Shown here: positions 42,917 through 51,854 of the stretch, piece after piece
How positions within the stretch are numbered: the first letter of the stretch is position 1
How the letters are laid out: every line of letters begins with the position of its first letter
Origin: CAZERD01 sp964515405
GTDB lineage: Bacteria > Campylobacterota_A > Desulfurellia > Desulfurellales > CAZERD01
DNA length: 54,707 bases
NCBI GenBank assembly: GCA_964515405.1
Contig: CAZERD010000004.1
Coordinates: 1-54,707 of the forward strand
Direction of reading: 5' to 3'
Program-made: the position numbers and the translations under genes
Notes under the pieces: generated by a model
Databases searched by the model: none
Told to the model about the DNA's origin: nothing
The model's input: the letters and a program-made list of their open reading frames with translations, nothing else

Positions 42917-42940
42917 TATACATATCCTTACAAAAGTCAA
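42913..42940 (-). promoter_or_regulatory. Sigma-70 promoter of the CoA-transferase operon
   Basis: Minus-strand TTGACT (42940-42935), 16 bases, TATTCT (42918-42913). The -10 lies inside the palindromic candidate operator. Confidence 0.55.
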
Positions 42941-43002
42941 GTATTTTTTAGTCACCAAACCCAGAGCAGTAAATTTTATTTAATTTCTTAACCACAAAAA
43001 AC

Positions 43003-43338
43003 CTACACTATCTTCATGCCTACCTTAGCATAATAAACATTCACACCCTTCTCAGCAAAGTACATGAGAATAACATCCACCTCAGGAGAGGAATTACCCA
43101 AACGCATAGAATCAGCAACTATCAAACTATCACCCTTCTTCATTTCATTAAGAACCTTTTTACCCAGCAACCTGTCTTTCCAGCTAACGTAATCTTTGCT
43201 ATCCTCAATCACATACTCAACCTCACCCAGACCATTGGCCCGGGCAAACCTGTCTATAACAGCCTTTTGTAACAATTGCTCGGTCTTTGAGTCCGCCTGA
43301 ATGTAACCCACAGTCTTACCCACCTTTACACCCCTCAT
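43003..43338 (-). CDS. Resolvase-like single-domain protein
   Basis: 111 residues. VGYIQADSKTEQ at the N-terminus and SLIVADSMRLGNSSPEVDVILMYFAEKGVNVY mirror the serine recombinase catalytic domain (Y-I-R-V-S and D-R-L-x-R-S...L...G-V). The nucleophile position is shifted or altered (A-D-S instead of V-S), Arg of R-L-G-R-S is Asn, and there is no DNA-binding domain. It is unlikely to recombine DNA; such stand-alone domains may be regulatory. Its start overlaps the stop of the next upstream small gene (ATGA). Confidence 0.65.
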   Translation of the reverse strand: MRGVKVGKTVGYIQADSKTEQLLQKAVIDRFARANGLGEVEYVIEDSKDYVSWKDRLLGKKVLNEMKKGDSLIVADSMRLGNSSPEVDVILMYFAEKGVNVYYAKVGMKIV

Positions 43339-43523
43339 ATTAACTGGACTATATCCTTTTCAGTATTTATTATAATCTCAACAGAGCCAGGGCTCTTTCT
43401 ATACTTCAGAACTACCTTCCTCCTTGCTTCTTCTTTATTCATAGCCCTAACAACATTGGTTGTTACCACCTTCCTTCCGTCCTCATATACAATCATCGCA
43501 AGAACCTTGAACGTTCTCAACAT
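43335..43523 (-). CDS. Small unrecognised protein paired with resolvase-like gene
   Basis: 62 residues, ATG with AGGGGA upstream. Pattern of strand-helix-strand (FKVLAMIVYEDGR, then NKEEARRKVVLKYR, then VEIIINTEKDIVQLI) resembling a tiny alpha/beta domain. No family recognised. It forms a two-gene operon with the resolvase-like gene behind its own promoter. Confidence 0.6.
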   Translation of the reverse strand: MLRTFKVLAMIVYEDGRKVVTTNVVRAMNKEEARRKVVLKYRKSPGSVEIIINTEKDIVQLI

Positions 43524-43554
43524 GGAGTCCCCTATGAAGCGAAGTTCTTAGTTT

Positions 43555-43582
43555 ATTGTATGGAATTTTTGATATATTTCAA
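43555..43582 (-). promoter_or_regulatory. Promoter of the two-gene resolvase-like operon
   Basis: Minus-strand TTGAAA (43582-43577), 16 bases, TACAAT (43560-43555), located just after the radical SAM gene stop and about 30 bases before the ATG at 43523. Confidence 0.6.
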
Positions 43583-43586
43583 GGGA

Positions 43587-44459
43587 TTAACTGTGAGAAA
43601 ACTCTTGGATATAGCCATTAAGACGGGTCTCATAAAAGAGCTCTCGAATACTTTCCCATTCCTCTAAAGTTAACCTACGGTTTATATCAGGATACTCAAA
43701 TGCTCTATGAGCAGGAAAATACTGGGACATCAGTGATACATACGCGTCCGGCACATGCTCATGGAGCCACCTTACTACCTCAATGGAATTATCAACATGA
43801 CCCGGAATAACCAAGTGCCTAACCATCAGGCCTCTCTTTATTAACCCCTCTTCAATAACAGGTTGCCCTTTTGTTTGCCACATCCTCATAATGGCTCTCG
43901 TAGCAACCTCAGGATAATCCTTTACCCCAGATAGCCTCAAGGAAAGAGCACTACTGAGATATTTAAGATCAGCAAGGTATACATCCACACACTCACTCAA
44001 AGCCTCTATAACATCATCTCTATCATAGGAACTGGTATTGTACACAACCGGTATGCTTAGTCCTTTAGATCGTGCTTCATTAACAGCCTCACATATCAAA
44101 TGAACAAAATGAGAGGGCGTAACAAGATTTATATTATGGGCACCTCTATTCTGTAGTTCAATCATAATATTAGAAAGCTCGTCAACACTCAAACTTCGGA
44201 AAGCACTCTTTAGCTGACTTATGGGATAATTCTGACAATATACACACCTCATATTGCACCCCGCAAAGAAAACCGTACCACTACCACTCCTCCCACTGAC
44301 TGGCGGTTCCTCACCATAATGAAGATTATAACTTGATACATCTATCACATTGGAGCATCCACAGAACCCCACCTCCTTGCTCCTATCCGCTCCACATTTT
44401 CTAGGGCACAGCTCGCACCTATTAGAAGCAAGCTCCCTTAAAAACCCAACACTACTCAT
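43587..44459 (-). CDS. Radical SAM protein, PflA-like (COG1313 type)
   Basis: 290 residues. An N-terminal Cys cluster (CELCPRKCGADR, GFCGC) precedes the radical SAM motif in AGCNMRCVYCQNY (C-x3-C-x2-C). The YNTSSYDRDDVIEAL and VYLADLKYLS segments match the group of uncharacterised activase-like proteins related to pyruvate formate-lyase activases. The target is unknown. It overlaps moaC by 4 bases and ends the long minus-strand gene run. Confidence 0.85.
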   Translation of the reverse strand: MSSVGFLRELASNRCELCPRKCGADRSKEVGFCGCSNVIDVSSYNLHYGEEPPVSGRSGSGTVFFAGCNMRCVYCQNYPISQLKSAFRSLSVDELSNIMIELQNRGAHNINLVTPSHFVHLICEAVNEARSKGLSIPVVYNTSSYDRDDVIEALSECVDVYLADLKYLSSALSLRLSGVKDYPEVATRAIMRMWQTKGQPVIEEGLIKRGLMVRHLVIPGHVDNSIEVVRWLHEHVPDAYVSLMSQYFPAHRAFEYPDINRRLTLEEWESIRELFYETRLNGYIQEFSHS

Positions 44460-44926
44460 CTATCAAATGTACCGCTCTTGCCACCCTCCTTGTGGAGAAG
44501 GTATATACTCCCTATTTCTATCCTTTTATCTATAGCTTTAGCCATATCATATATGGTAACAGCAGCAACCGAGACAGCCACTATGGCCTCCATTTCAACA
44601 CCTGTTCTTGCGAGTGTCTTCACCTCTGAGATTATTTTTATAACTTTTCTCTCATCATCAAATTCAAAACGTATATCAACACTGTCTATCATCAATGGGT
44701 GACACATGGGAACTATATGCGGTGTATTTTTAGCACCCATAATGCCTGCCACTTGGGCCACAGCAAGCACATCCCCCTTCTCAACCTTACCATCCTTCAC
44801 AGCCCTATAAGCTTCATCCGACAGCTTCACTTCACCATAAGCCCTAGCCATCCTCTCCGTAAAGCTCTTACGACTCACATCAACCATACGAGCCCTTTTC
44901 TGCTCATTGAAATGAGTAAACTCCAC
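44456..44926 (-). CDS. moaC: Cyclic pyranopterin monophosphate synthase
   Basis: 156 residues. Second enzyme of molybdopterin synthesis. Landmarks: MVDVSRKSFTERMARA, KNTPHIVPMCHPLMI and GVEMEAIVAVSVAAVTIYDM with the catalytic Lys in AKAID. It starts one base after the moaA stop, the expected functional pair. Confidence 0.96.
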   Translation of the reverse strand: MEFTHFNEQKRARMVDVSRKSFTERMARAYGEVKLSDEAYRAVKDGKVEKGDVLAVAQVAGIMGAKNTPHIVPMCHPLMIDSVDIRFEFDDERKVIKIISEVKTLARTGVEMEAIVAVSVAAVTIYDMAKAIDKRIEIGSIYLLHKEGGKSGTFDR

Positions 44927-44927
44927 A

Positions 44928-45893
44928 TCACCCCCCTATTTCACTCATACACTCATGGATTGACTCATTTAGCATGGAATGAGCCTTTGGTTTCAGCTCA
45001 ACGGCATATTTTATCAGATGCTCTACTTCCGCACGGTCACCCTTCCTCAGTGCCTCCTTCACATCTACAGTCAGACTATGACCCAAGCAGGGGATAATCT
45101 TACCATCACTGGACAACCTTATTCTGTTACAAAAAGAGCAAAACGACTTGGAAAGAGGAGTAATGAAACCAACATACCCCTCACCCACTTTATAATAAAC
45201 AGAGGGTCCATTTGTTTTATGACTAGATATCTCAAGCCTGAATCTACTCTCCACTATACGCTTCACTTCTTCAAATGGCACGTAATATTTCCTCCAGTCC
45301 TCACCCAAACCAGTAGGCATAAACTCAATGAACCTAACGTCATATCCACGGGAAGTACCAAAATCAATTATATCAACTACCTCAGCATCATTTACCGACT
45401 TCATCAAAACAACATTAATCTTGGTATTCTCAAATCCCACTCTATCAAGTGCATCAAATCCTCTAAGTACATCCACAAGATGTCCCCTCCTGGTTATCAT
45501 CCTAAACCTATCTGGATCAAGCGTATCAAGACTGACCGTAACTCTGCTGAGTCCAGCTTCCTTAAGCCTATCAGCATACTGTTCCAGTAAAGAACCATTC
45601 GTCGTAAGCGATATATCCTTTATCCCCCCTATGCTACTAAGCATGGCTATAAGGTTGCACACGCCCTTTCTCACCAATGGCTCTCCCCCTGTAAGCTTAA
45701 CCCTACTGATTCCAAGAGAGGAAGCAATCTCCGCAAAGAAAGCCATCTCTTCATATCTGAGAACCTCTTCCATTGGTTTCCACTTAACACCCTCCTCAGG
45801 CATACAATATATACACCTGAAGTTACACCTATCGGTGATGGAAATCCTCAGATAATTTATCTCCCTACCAAATCTATCAATCAATCTCCCCAT
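44928..45893 (-). CDS. moaA: GTP 3',8-cyclase MoaA
   Basis: 321 residues. Radical SAM enzyme that opens molybdopterin synthesis from GTP. The N-terminal cluster is in DRCNFRCIYCMP, the C-terminal cluster in SFCSFCNRIRLSSDGKIIPCL, and the required C-terminal Gly-Gly is the last two residues. KLTGGEPLVRKG is also typical. Overlaps thiE by 13 bases. Confidence 0.97.
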   Translation of the reverse strand: MGRLIDRFGREINYLRISITDRCNFRCIYCMPEEGVKWKPMEEVLRYEEMAFFAEIASSLGISRVKLTGGEPLVRKGVCNLIAMLSSIGGIKDISLTTNGSLLEQYADRLKEAGLSRVTVSLDTLDPDRFRMITRRGHLVDVLRGFDALDRVGFENTKINVVLMKSVNDAEVVDIIDFGTSRGYDVRFIEFMPTGLGEDWRKYYVPFEEVKRIVESRFRLEISSHKTNGPSVYYKVGEGYVGFITPLSKSFCSFCNRIRLSSDGKIIPCLGHSLTVDVKEALRKGDRAEVEHLIKYAVELKPKAHSMLNESIHECMSEIGG

Positions 45894-46477
45894 ATCCTCA
45901 CCATTTTCCTAAAATGGTTAATATCATGCCTAAGTACATCCGAGACACTAACAAACCCCCTGGCCCCCAATCCTTTTATGGCTGATATATTATCAATGCT
46001 AATACCACCTATAAGATAAACCGGAACAGTGGATCTTTTAACCACTTCAGCAACCTCATCAATAGTTCTTGGAGGCAAGGCATCTACCTTGGTGTTTGTT
46101 TCAAAAAGTGGCCCTACAGCAATGTAATCACATCCGCACAGCCCATCAAGTTCCCCAACCGAATGCACTGTACACCCTATAACAAACCCTTCCGGGACCA
46201 TACCCCTTATGACATGGGGGGGCAAATCATCATGCCCAACATGGACCCCATCAGCCCCGACAGCGAGAGCTATATCAAGCCTATCGTTTACTATATACAC
46301 AGCTCTATCACTCACTATCCTCCTTATAAGCCTAGCCTCCTCGTATCTCTCCCTATCACTACCCGTTTTCCTCCTATATTGAATTACTTTGGCCCCAAAC
46401 TCTACAAGCTTATGTGCAGCCTCAACGCAGCCGAAGCTCTCATCGGCTATACCATAGAAACCTGCCGGCATATCCAT
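45881..46477 (-). CDS. thiE: Thiamine phosphate synthase
   Basis: 198 residues from the ATG at 46477 with GGAGG 7 bases upstream. TIM barrel joining the pyrimidine and thiazole of thiamine. QYRRKTG, IVNDRLDIALAVGADGVHVGHDDLP, IGCTVHSVGE, YIAVGPLFETNTK and YLIGGIS are recognisable although Q-L-R-x-K is changed to Q-Y-R-R-K. Overlaps gmhB by 31 bases. No TPP riboswitch is seen. Confidence 0.92.
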   Translation of the reverse strand: MDMPAGFYGIADESFGCVEAAHKLVEFGAKVIQYRRKTGSDRERYEEARLIRRIVSDRAVYIVNDRLDIALAVGADGVHVGHDDLPPHVIRGMVPEGFVIGCTVHSVGELDGLCGCDYIAVGPLFETNTKVDALPPRTIDEVAEVVKRSTVPVYLIGGISIDNISAIKGLGARGFVSVSDVLRHDINHFRKMVRIWGD

Positions 46478-46962
46478 TCCGCGGCCTCCAAAAGAGAACC
46501 AAATACCCTGACCCTCCTATTCCATTCACCCCTACCTACAAGAAGGGGTCTAATACCACTATTAATCCCCAGCTCAGCATCAGACCATTTATCACCTATA
46601 ATGTACGAGGATTCCCTGTTAATACAGTACTTACCAACAGCTATATCTATCATGCCCGGTTTGGGCTTACGACAATTACACCCATCCTCCGGTCTATGGG
46701 GACAGTAGAAAAACTCCCTCACAGCACCACCAAGCATGGCGTTCAAAACTATATGCGTCTTTTTGACAAAATCTTCTGAGAAGTAGCCTCTCCCCACTCC
46801 AGATTGATTTGTAACAACAAACAACTCAAACCCACAGTCATGGAGCAAACCCAACGCCTCGGGCACACCTGGAAGAAGGCGAATATCCCCTATCCTCCTC
46901 AAGTAGTTAACATCCTCTATAATTGTCCCGTCCCTGTCAATGAAAACTGCTCTTACTTCCAT
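46447..46962 (-). CDS. gmhB: D-glycero-D-manno-heptose 1,7-bisphosphate phosphatase
   Basis: 171 residues. HAD-family phosphatase for ADP-heptose of the LPS core. FIDRDGTIIED holds the catalytic Asp pair, VTNQSGVGRGYF the second motif, and CPHRPEDGCNCRKPKPGM the zinc-binding Cys set that marks GmhB. Overlaps its neighbours on both sides. Confidence 0.95.
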   Translation of the reverse strand: MEVRAVFIDRDGTIIEDVNYLRRIGDIRLLPGVPEALGLLHDCGFELFVVTNQSGVGRGYFSEDFVKKTHIVLNAMLGGAVREFFYCPHRPEDGCNCRKPKPGMIDIAVGKYCINRESSYIIGDKWSDAELGINSGIRPLLVGRGEWNRRVRVFGSLLEAAEWICRQVSMV

Positions 46963-47771
46963 CTATTATGCATCCATAGGTACTTGTACGGTTCCTTTCT
47001 TATCCAAACCTCAAACCTGGAATAAACACTTTTCATAGTCTCCTCTATATCCCGAGTGTAATCATCTGTCTTATTACAAACAATCATATTCTCTATGACA
47101 AGTTTACACTTAGAACCCTCCTCTTTCAAGTAGGCAGGCAGGATTGGAACTCCAAGTCTCCTTGAGATTATAGCTATGCTGGGATTCACCCTTGCTTTCC
47201 TTCCGAAAAACTCTATTCTTATAGAATCTTCACCAGCCGCCTGATCCACAAGCACACCCAGTGGTTTTCCCTCTTTCAATATCCTAATAAAGTGGAATAC
47301 ACTCTCTCTGGACGACTCAATGACATTGCCGCAAGAAGAACGAACGCTCTCCACAAGCCTATCCAGCCCCTCGTTATCCAGAGGCCTCACCATGATATGA
47401 ACAGGCTCAACAAGCACAGCGAAACCACAAACTAGCATCTCCCAGTTACCAAAATGAGCCGTTGTAAATATAACACCCCTCCCCATGGACATAGCTTTTC
47501 TAAACATATCCAATCCCACTATCTCCACGTTGTTTTCAATGTAGTTCTTATCCCCTAAGTATTTTACATTAAAGGCTACCATATCAGCAAAATACATATA
47601 TGTTTTAAATACCAATGTCTTACAATTTCCACCCAACGCACGCCTCACATTGTCCTCTGCTATCAACCTCCGTGAGGGTACAAACAAATATACTATAAAA
47701 AAAACAAATCTAAAGATAAGCCTGAGAAACCATTCCGGAAGAGCCTTGAGTATTTTATAAAGCCGACACAC
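46953..47771 (-). CDS. LpxL/HtrB-type lipid A acyltransferase
   Basis: 272 residues with an N-terminal hydrophobic segment (FRFVFFIVYLFV) for membrane attachment. The catalytic H-x4-E is in TTAHFGNWEM; VRPLDNEGLDRLVESVR and GVLVDQAAG are further family blocks. It would add a secondary acyl chain to lipid A, consistent with gmhB and the glycosyltransferase beside it. Acyl chain length is not predictable. Confidence 0.88.
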   Translation of the reverse strand: MCRLYKILKALPEWFLRLIFRFVFFIVYLFVPSRRLIAEDNVRRALGGNCKTLVFKTYMYFADMVAFNVKYLGDKNYIENNVEIVGLDMFRKAMSMGRGVIFTTAHFGNWEMLVCGFAVLVEPVHIMVRPLDNEGLDRLVESVRSSCGNVIESSRESVFHFIRILKEGKPLGVLVDQAAGEDSIRIEFFGRKARVNPSIAIISRRLGVPILPAYLKEEGSKCKLVIENMIVCNKTDDYTRDIEETMKSVYSRFEVWIRKEPYKYLWMHNRWK

Positions 47772-48819
47772 TTCTTCTTCTCCTGATGAGCTCCGTATAC
47801 AGGTGTTCCAACTTGAGACTCTTCACTGTAACCGTCAACTCTCTCTCGGCAAAATCAAATGCACTATCAACAACACGTGACAAGTCACCTGAGTTAAGCA
47901 CACTATACATAGCCCTTCCTATATCCCTAACCGTGGGTTTACAAACCAACCCTCTTCCCTTGTCCAAGAGCTCAGGTATACCACCAACAGCGGTCCCTAC
48001 AACGGGCACCCTGGCAAAAAAAGCCTCTATGGCAACGTTGGGGAAACTCTCCTTCAAAGAAGGTACAACAAGACAATCAAAACCACAAATAAGCTCCCGG
48101 GCATCATCCCTAAACCCCATACACAGAACCCTGCCGGCTATACCATCTCTAAAAGCCGCAGACTTAAATTTCTCAACACCTCTCCCCACAAGCACAAGCA
48201 TAACATCCCTGTCTCCCAAACGCTTAAATGCTCCATACACAAGATCATGACCCTTATATCTGGAATAATTCCCCACTACACCAAAGACAAACCTATCCCC
48301 TGAAATGCCAAGCTTATTTCTCGCTTCCTCTCTACCACATACAACAGCCTCAGAGGCACTATATACCACATGCACCTTTGATGGCTTGACAAAATGCCTA
48401 ATGAGAACCGATCTTACAGCTTCAGAATTTGCAACAAAAGCATCTATTCTCGGGTTCCAAAACTTGATCGGGTTATGGGGTGGAAATATAACACTCCTCT
48501 GAACTACCAATACTTCCCTCTTTCTGCCAACGCACGACATAACACCAACTGTATGTCCTCTGGAGTGGTGGGTATGCACTACGTCCACGTTTATCAATCT
48601 CAGAAACTCTCTCACAGTCTTGGCAGACTTTACAACCTTTTCATCATCTATGCCCAACACATAGAAGCCCTTTTCCCTAACGGCCTTCTCCACCGGGGTC
48701 CCCTTAACGCAGGCGATAAATATCTTATGCCCTCTATCCCTCAAGCCAACAGAATTCAATATCATCTGATTGACACCACCCGAAAAACTGGTAGCCGGTT
48801 CAATCTGAAGTATGTTCAT
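47755..48819 (-). CDS. Family 4 glycosyltransferase, probably LPS core
   Basis: 354 residues of the GT-B fold. The N-terminal acceptor domain begins ILQIEPATSFSGGVNQM with the Gly-rich loop; the C-terminal donor domain has VGNYSRYKGHDL and the E-x7-E-type block KESFPNVAIEAFFARVPVVGTAVGGIPELL. Likely adds a sugar to LPS core or another glycan in the inner membrane; donor and acceptor unknown. Overlaps mobB by 20 bases. Confidence 0.88.
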   Translation of the reverse strand: MNILQIEPATSFSGGVNQMILNSVGLRDRGHKIFIACVKGTPVEKAVREKGFYVLGIDDEKVVKSAKTVREFLRLINVDVVHTHHSRGHTVGVMSCVGRKREVLVVQRSVIFPPHNPIKFWNPRIDAFVANSEAVRSVLIRHFVKPSKVHVVYSASEAVVCGREEARNKLGISGDRFVFGVVGNYSRYKGHDLVYGAFKRLGDRDVMLVLVGRGVEKFKSAAFRDGIAGRVLCMGFRDDARELICGFDCLVVPSLKESFPNVAIEAFFARVPVVGTAVGGIPELLDKGRGLVCKPTVRDIGRAMYSVLNSGDLSRVVDSAFDFAERELTVTVKSLKLEHLYTELIRRRRSVSAL

Positions 48820-49330
48820 TCCCTATCCTGTAAGCATGCCAGTGATGCTTTACAAATTGAAAGATACCATCAACATCATCAATAAATCTTGTTGGCACTT
48901 TAAAATATCTCCCAGGCTCATCCGTAACTACAAGAACAATATTGCTCACCCCAGACTCAATCAGATAATCTTCAGATACATTCCTCCTGTGGACCTCAAT
49001 CTTCGGCACGTTCCCCAGCCTGTAACCCTCTATAAACACCAAATCGCAGTCCAAGAACATATCCATCAGCTCCTCCAGTGGAGCCTCGTTCTCCTTATCC
49101 TCAACCATAGCAAGTCTATCGGAAGAAGATATAACGACTCTCTTCGCACCAGCATGCTTCATCCTATATGAATCCTTCCCAGGATAATCTATCTCAAACC
49201 TATGAGCATCATGTTTTATCGCCCCTACCACCAAACCCTCCCCCGTAAACCTGTATATAAGTCTCTCTATTAAGGTGGTTTTACCACTACCAGAATGTCC
49301 CACAAAGCCTAGAAAATACACTTTATTCAT
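48800..49330 (-). CDS. mobB: Molybdopterin-guanine dinucleotide adapter protein MobB
   Basis: 176 residues. P-loop GHSGSGKTTLIERLI, then VGAIKHDAHRFEIDYPGKDSYRMKHAGA and FIEGYRLGNVPKIEV, the MobB signature. It assists MobA in making the MGD cofactor carried by PsrA-type enzymes. mobA is not in the window. Overlaps the thioesterase gene by 4 bases. Confidence 0.93.
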   Translation of the reverse strand: MNKVYFLGFVGHSGSGKTTLIERLIYRFTGEGLVVGAIKHDAHRFEIDYPGKDSYRMKHAGAKRVVISSSDRLAMVEDKENEAPLEELMDMFLDCDLVFIEGYRLGNVPKIEVHRRNVSEDYLIESGVSNIVLVVTDEPGRYFKVPTRFIDDVDGIFQFVKHHWHAYRIGNEHTSD

Positions 49331-49731
49331 TTCCCCACACCCAGCACAACAAATGTATTAGTCATGGTGGCAACAAGCACTTCACCCTTTGAGAACACAC
49401 TACAGTCAACAACACCAACCTTTTTCCCCTTATGTACAACCCTAGCGCGCGCTACAAGCTCGTCTTTCACAGCCCTGATAAAGTTCAGCGTCATAGCAAT
49501 GCCCACTATACTCTCCTCCTCACCAGCCACACTCAGCAAAGCAGCTGCACATGCCGCATCCGCAAGACTACCAATCACTCCGCCCTGAATCAATCCATAT
49601 TCATGAAGAAACTCCTCCTTAAACGGTAATCTAACCTCAGAACATCCATCGGCCATGGACACAAGTTCAATCCCCAGAAATCTGTAATAAGGTGCGTTTT
49701 TGAATGCTTTGATTCTCTCATCTGTATTCAC
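49327..49731 (-). CDS. PaaI-type hot-dog thioesterase
   Basis: 134 residues. YRFLGIELVSMADGCSEVRLPF, then HEYGLIQGGVIGSLADAACAAAL with the active-site H/Q-G-G segment, and TLNFIRAVKDELVARARVVHKGK. Hydrolyses a small acyl-CoA; the substrate is not evident. Overlaps murJ by 14 bases. Confidence 0.9.
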   Translation of the reverse strand: MNTDERIKAFKNAPYYRFLGIELVSMADGCSEVRLPFKEEFLHEYGLIQGGVIGSLADAACAAALLSVAGEEESIVGIAMTLNFIRAVKDELVARARVVHKGKKVGVVDCSVFSKGEVLVATMTNTFVVLGVGK

Positions 49732-51184
49732 TTTCCCCTCCGTACTGCAGATAATGTCTAAATAACAAAAAACCCGTCACAGCACCGTAGAACAGAACAG
49801 CCACTCCAACTCTGAGCCACAAATTACCGCAAATCTTGGAAAGTAGTATGGAAAAAACAGCCAATACAAAACCTGCTGTCCCAGCCCTCTTCGGTACCAT
49901 CCACCTGAATCTCAACCTGCCGACCCTCCTGTTCACATAAACAAATAGGACAAAAGCATTAATAAAGCCGGAGATAGCAACAGAGGCTGCAAGCCCCCTA
50001 AAGCCAAGCGTCAAACCCAAGAGCACGGAACATACTATATTAACCACGGAAGCGATAACTGAAGCCTTGGTAGGTGTCTTTGCGTCCTTCATGGAATAAA
50101 ACACGTTTCCTAACACTTTAACCAGCGAAAAGAAAAGGAAACCACACATAAATATAACAAGAGCAGCATAGGTATTTCTTACATCTTCGGACGTGAATCT
50201 CCCATGGCCAAACACAATAGCTATCGTTTCCCTACCAAAAAATAAAAAGAACAAGAATGCAGAAACAGAAAATATAAACACCAGTTGTGTTACAACCCTT
50301 GTTTTATCCATCATATCCTTTACTCCAAGTCTCGACATTTCCGGCAGCGCAGCTTGGGCAATAGCTATGGAAAAAATGGCAAACGGCAACTGAAACAGCC
50401 TATCCGCATAGAACAGATACGAAAAACTCCCTGCTTTCATAAAGCTCGCAAGAAATGCGTCTATCATAGTAGACAACTGGAATATACCACCCCCCAGAAC
50501 GGTAACAAAAATAAGTCTGAATACTTCTTTCGTTGATTCCATAAGCCTCACTGTGAACTTCAGGGAAATTCCATATACCTTGAGACCAACAAAGGATGCC
50601 AACAACTGAAGAAAGCCACCAACTACAGCTCCTATGCACAACGCGAGTACAGGATGCACAAACCTGTGAAACAGTAGGAAAACGCTGGCTATTATGCTCA
50701 GATTAAAAAGCACAGGTGTAAAGGCTGGTACAGCAAATCTCCCGTAGGTATTCATAAAACCCATAAGCAATATGGAAAGTCCTATAAAAAAAATGTATGG
50801 AAACAATATCTTTATCATATGATTGAGTAAACCAACGTGAACAGAATTCAAATACCCTGGGGCAAACATAACAATCATAACTTTCGAGAAGATAACACCA
50901 AAAACTGTAAGACCCAGTAATGCAATGGCAAAATAGACCAAGAGATTACCCATAATCAAGGGCTTATATTCCCTTCTAAACCTCGACAGAATAGGCACTA
51001 CAGCAGAGTTCAGAGCTCCTTCTCCTATTATCCTTCTGAACGTATTTGGTATCTTAAAGGCTATAAAGAACATATCCGTATAAACGCTTGCACCAAAAAA
51101 ATAGGCTATACATAGATCTCTAAGATAACCAAAAATCCTGGAAACAATGGTGTAAAAAGCTATGGTCTTTACGTGCTTAAACAT
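49718..51184 (-). CDS. murJ: Lipid II flippase MurJ
   Basis: 488 residues, about 13-14 membrane helices. The start MFKHVKTIAFYTIVSRIFGYLRD and TDMFFIAFKIPNTFRRIIGEGALNSAVVPILSRF are the MurJ signature, with the essential Arg residues. Moves lipid II across the inner membrane for peptidoglycan. Overlaps rsmI by 8 bases. Confidence 0.95.
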   Translation of the reverse strand: MFKHVKTIAFYTIVSRIFGYLRDLCIAYFFGASVYTDMFFIAFKIPNTFRRIIGEGALNSAVVPILSRFRREYKPLIMGNLLVYFAIALLGLTVFGVIFSKVMIVMFAPGYLNSVHVGLLNHMIKILFPYIFFIGLSILLMGFMNTYGRFAVPAFTPVLFNLSIIASVFLLFHRFVHPVLALCIGAVVGGFLQLLASFVGLKVYGISLKFTVRLMESTKEVFRLIFVTVLGGGIFQLSTMIDAFLASFMKAGSFSYLFYADRLFQLPFAIFSIAIAQAALPEMSRLGVKDMMDKTRVVTQLVFIFSVSAFLFFLFFGRETIAIVFGHGRFTSEDVRNTYAALVIFMCGFLFFSLVKVLGNVFYSMKDAKTPTKASVIASVVNIVCSVLLGLTLGFRGLAASVAISGFINAFVLFVYVNRRVGRLRFRWMVPKRAGTAGFVLAVFSILLSKICGNLWLRVGVAVLFYGAVTGFLLFRHYLQYGGESEYR

Positions 51185-51854
51185 TCTTTTTCCCGATGAG
51201 TACTACGTATTCCCCTTTGAGTTTCCCCCTCTCTCTAAGCACGGCCATTACTTCGGAGGTACTACCAGATATGAACTCCTCATATACCTTCGTTATCTCA
51301 CGAGCAACAACCGTCTTTCGTTCACCTAGTGAAGATAAGACATCCTCCAACGTCGCAACAACTCTTACAGGAGACTCATAAAGAATGATCGTGGCATCAA
51401 GATCATGCTCAAGAAGAAATTTCCTCCTCCTCTGTGAACCACGCGGAGGAAAACCAAGAAACACAAACCTATCCGTTGGCAATCCTGAAGCCGAAAGAGC
51501 TGCAACAAGAGCACACGGACCCGGTATGGGAATAACAGACAGCCCCTCTCTCCTGAACAACTCCACCACTCTATACCCCGGATCCTGAATCCCAGGCGTT
51601 CCAGCATCCGTAATCAAGGCTATATTCCTACCCTCAAGGGCATATTCAAACACCCTTTGAGACATCTTTATTTCATTCCCTTCATTATAGGGCAACACCT
51701 TGGTACTCACACCCAGTGTCTTCAAAAGTCTCAGGGAATACCTAGGCCTCTCGGCAATTATAATATCAACACCTTTCAATACCTCCACAGCTCTGTAGGT
51801 TATATCTTTCATATTCCCTATAGGTGTAGCAACAACGAATAATGCACCCCTCAT
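51177..51854 (-). CDS. rsmI: 16S rRNA (cytidine1402-2'-O)-methyltransferase
   Basis: 225 residues, slightly short because the C-terminal extra domain is trimmed. FVVATPIGNMKDITYRAVEVLK, ALITDAGTPGIQDPGYRVV and IPGPCALVAALSASGLPTDRFVFLGFPP are diagnostic of RsmI. Overlaps thyX by 4 bases. Confidence 0.95.
   Translation of the reverse strand: MRGALFVVATPIGNMKDITYRAVEVLKGVDIIIAERPRYSLRLLKTLGVSTKVLPYNEGNEIKMSQRVFEYALEGRNIALITDAGTPGIQDPGYRVVELFRREGLSVIPIPGPCALVAALSASGLPTDRFVFLGFPPRGSQRRRKFLLEHDLDATIILYESPVRVVATLEDVLSSLGERKTVVAREITKVYEEFISGSTSEVMAVLRERGKLKGEYVVLIGKKNV

Noticed and set aside
43003..43338. Mobile element or integrase
   Set aside because: The resolvase-like protein lacks a DNA-binding domain and key catalytic residues, and there are no terminal repeats or target duplications around it.
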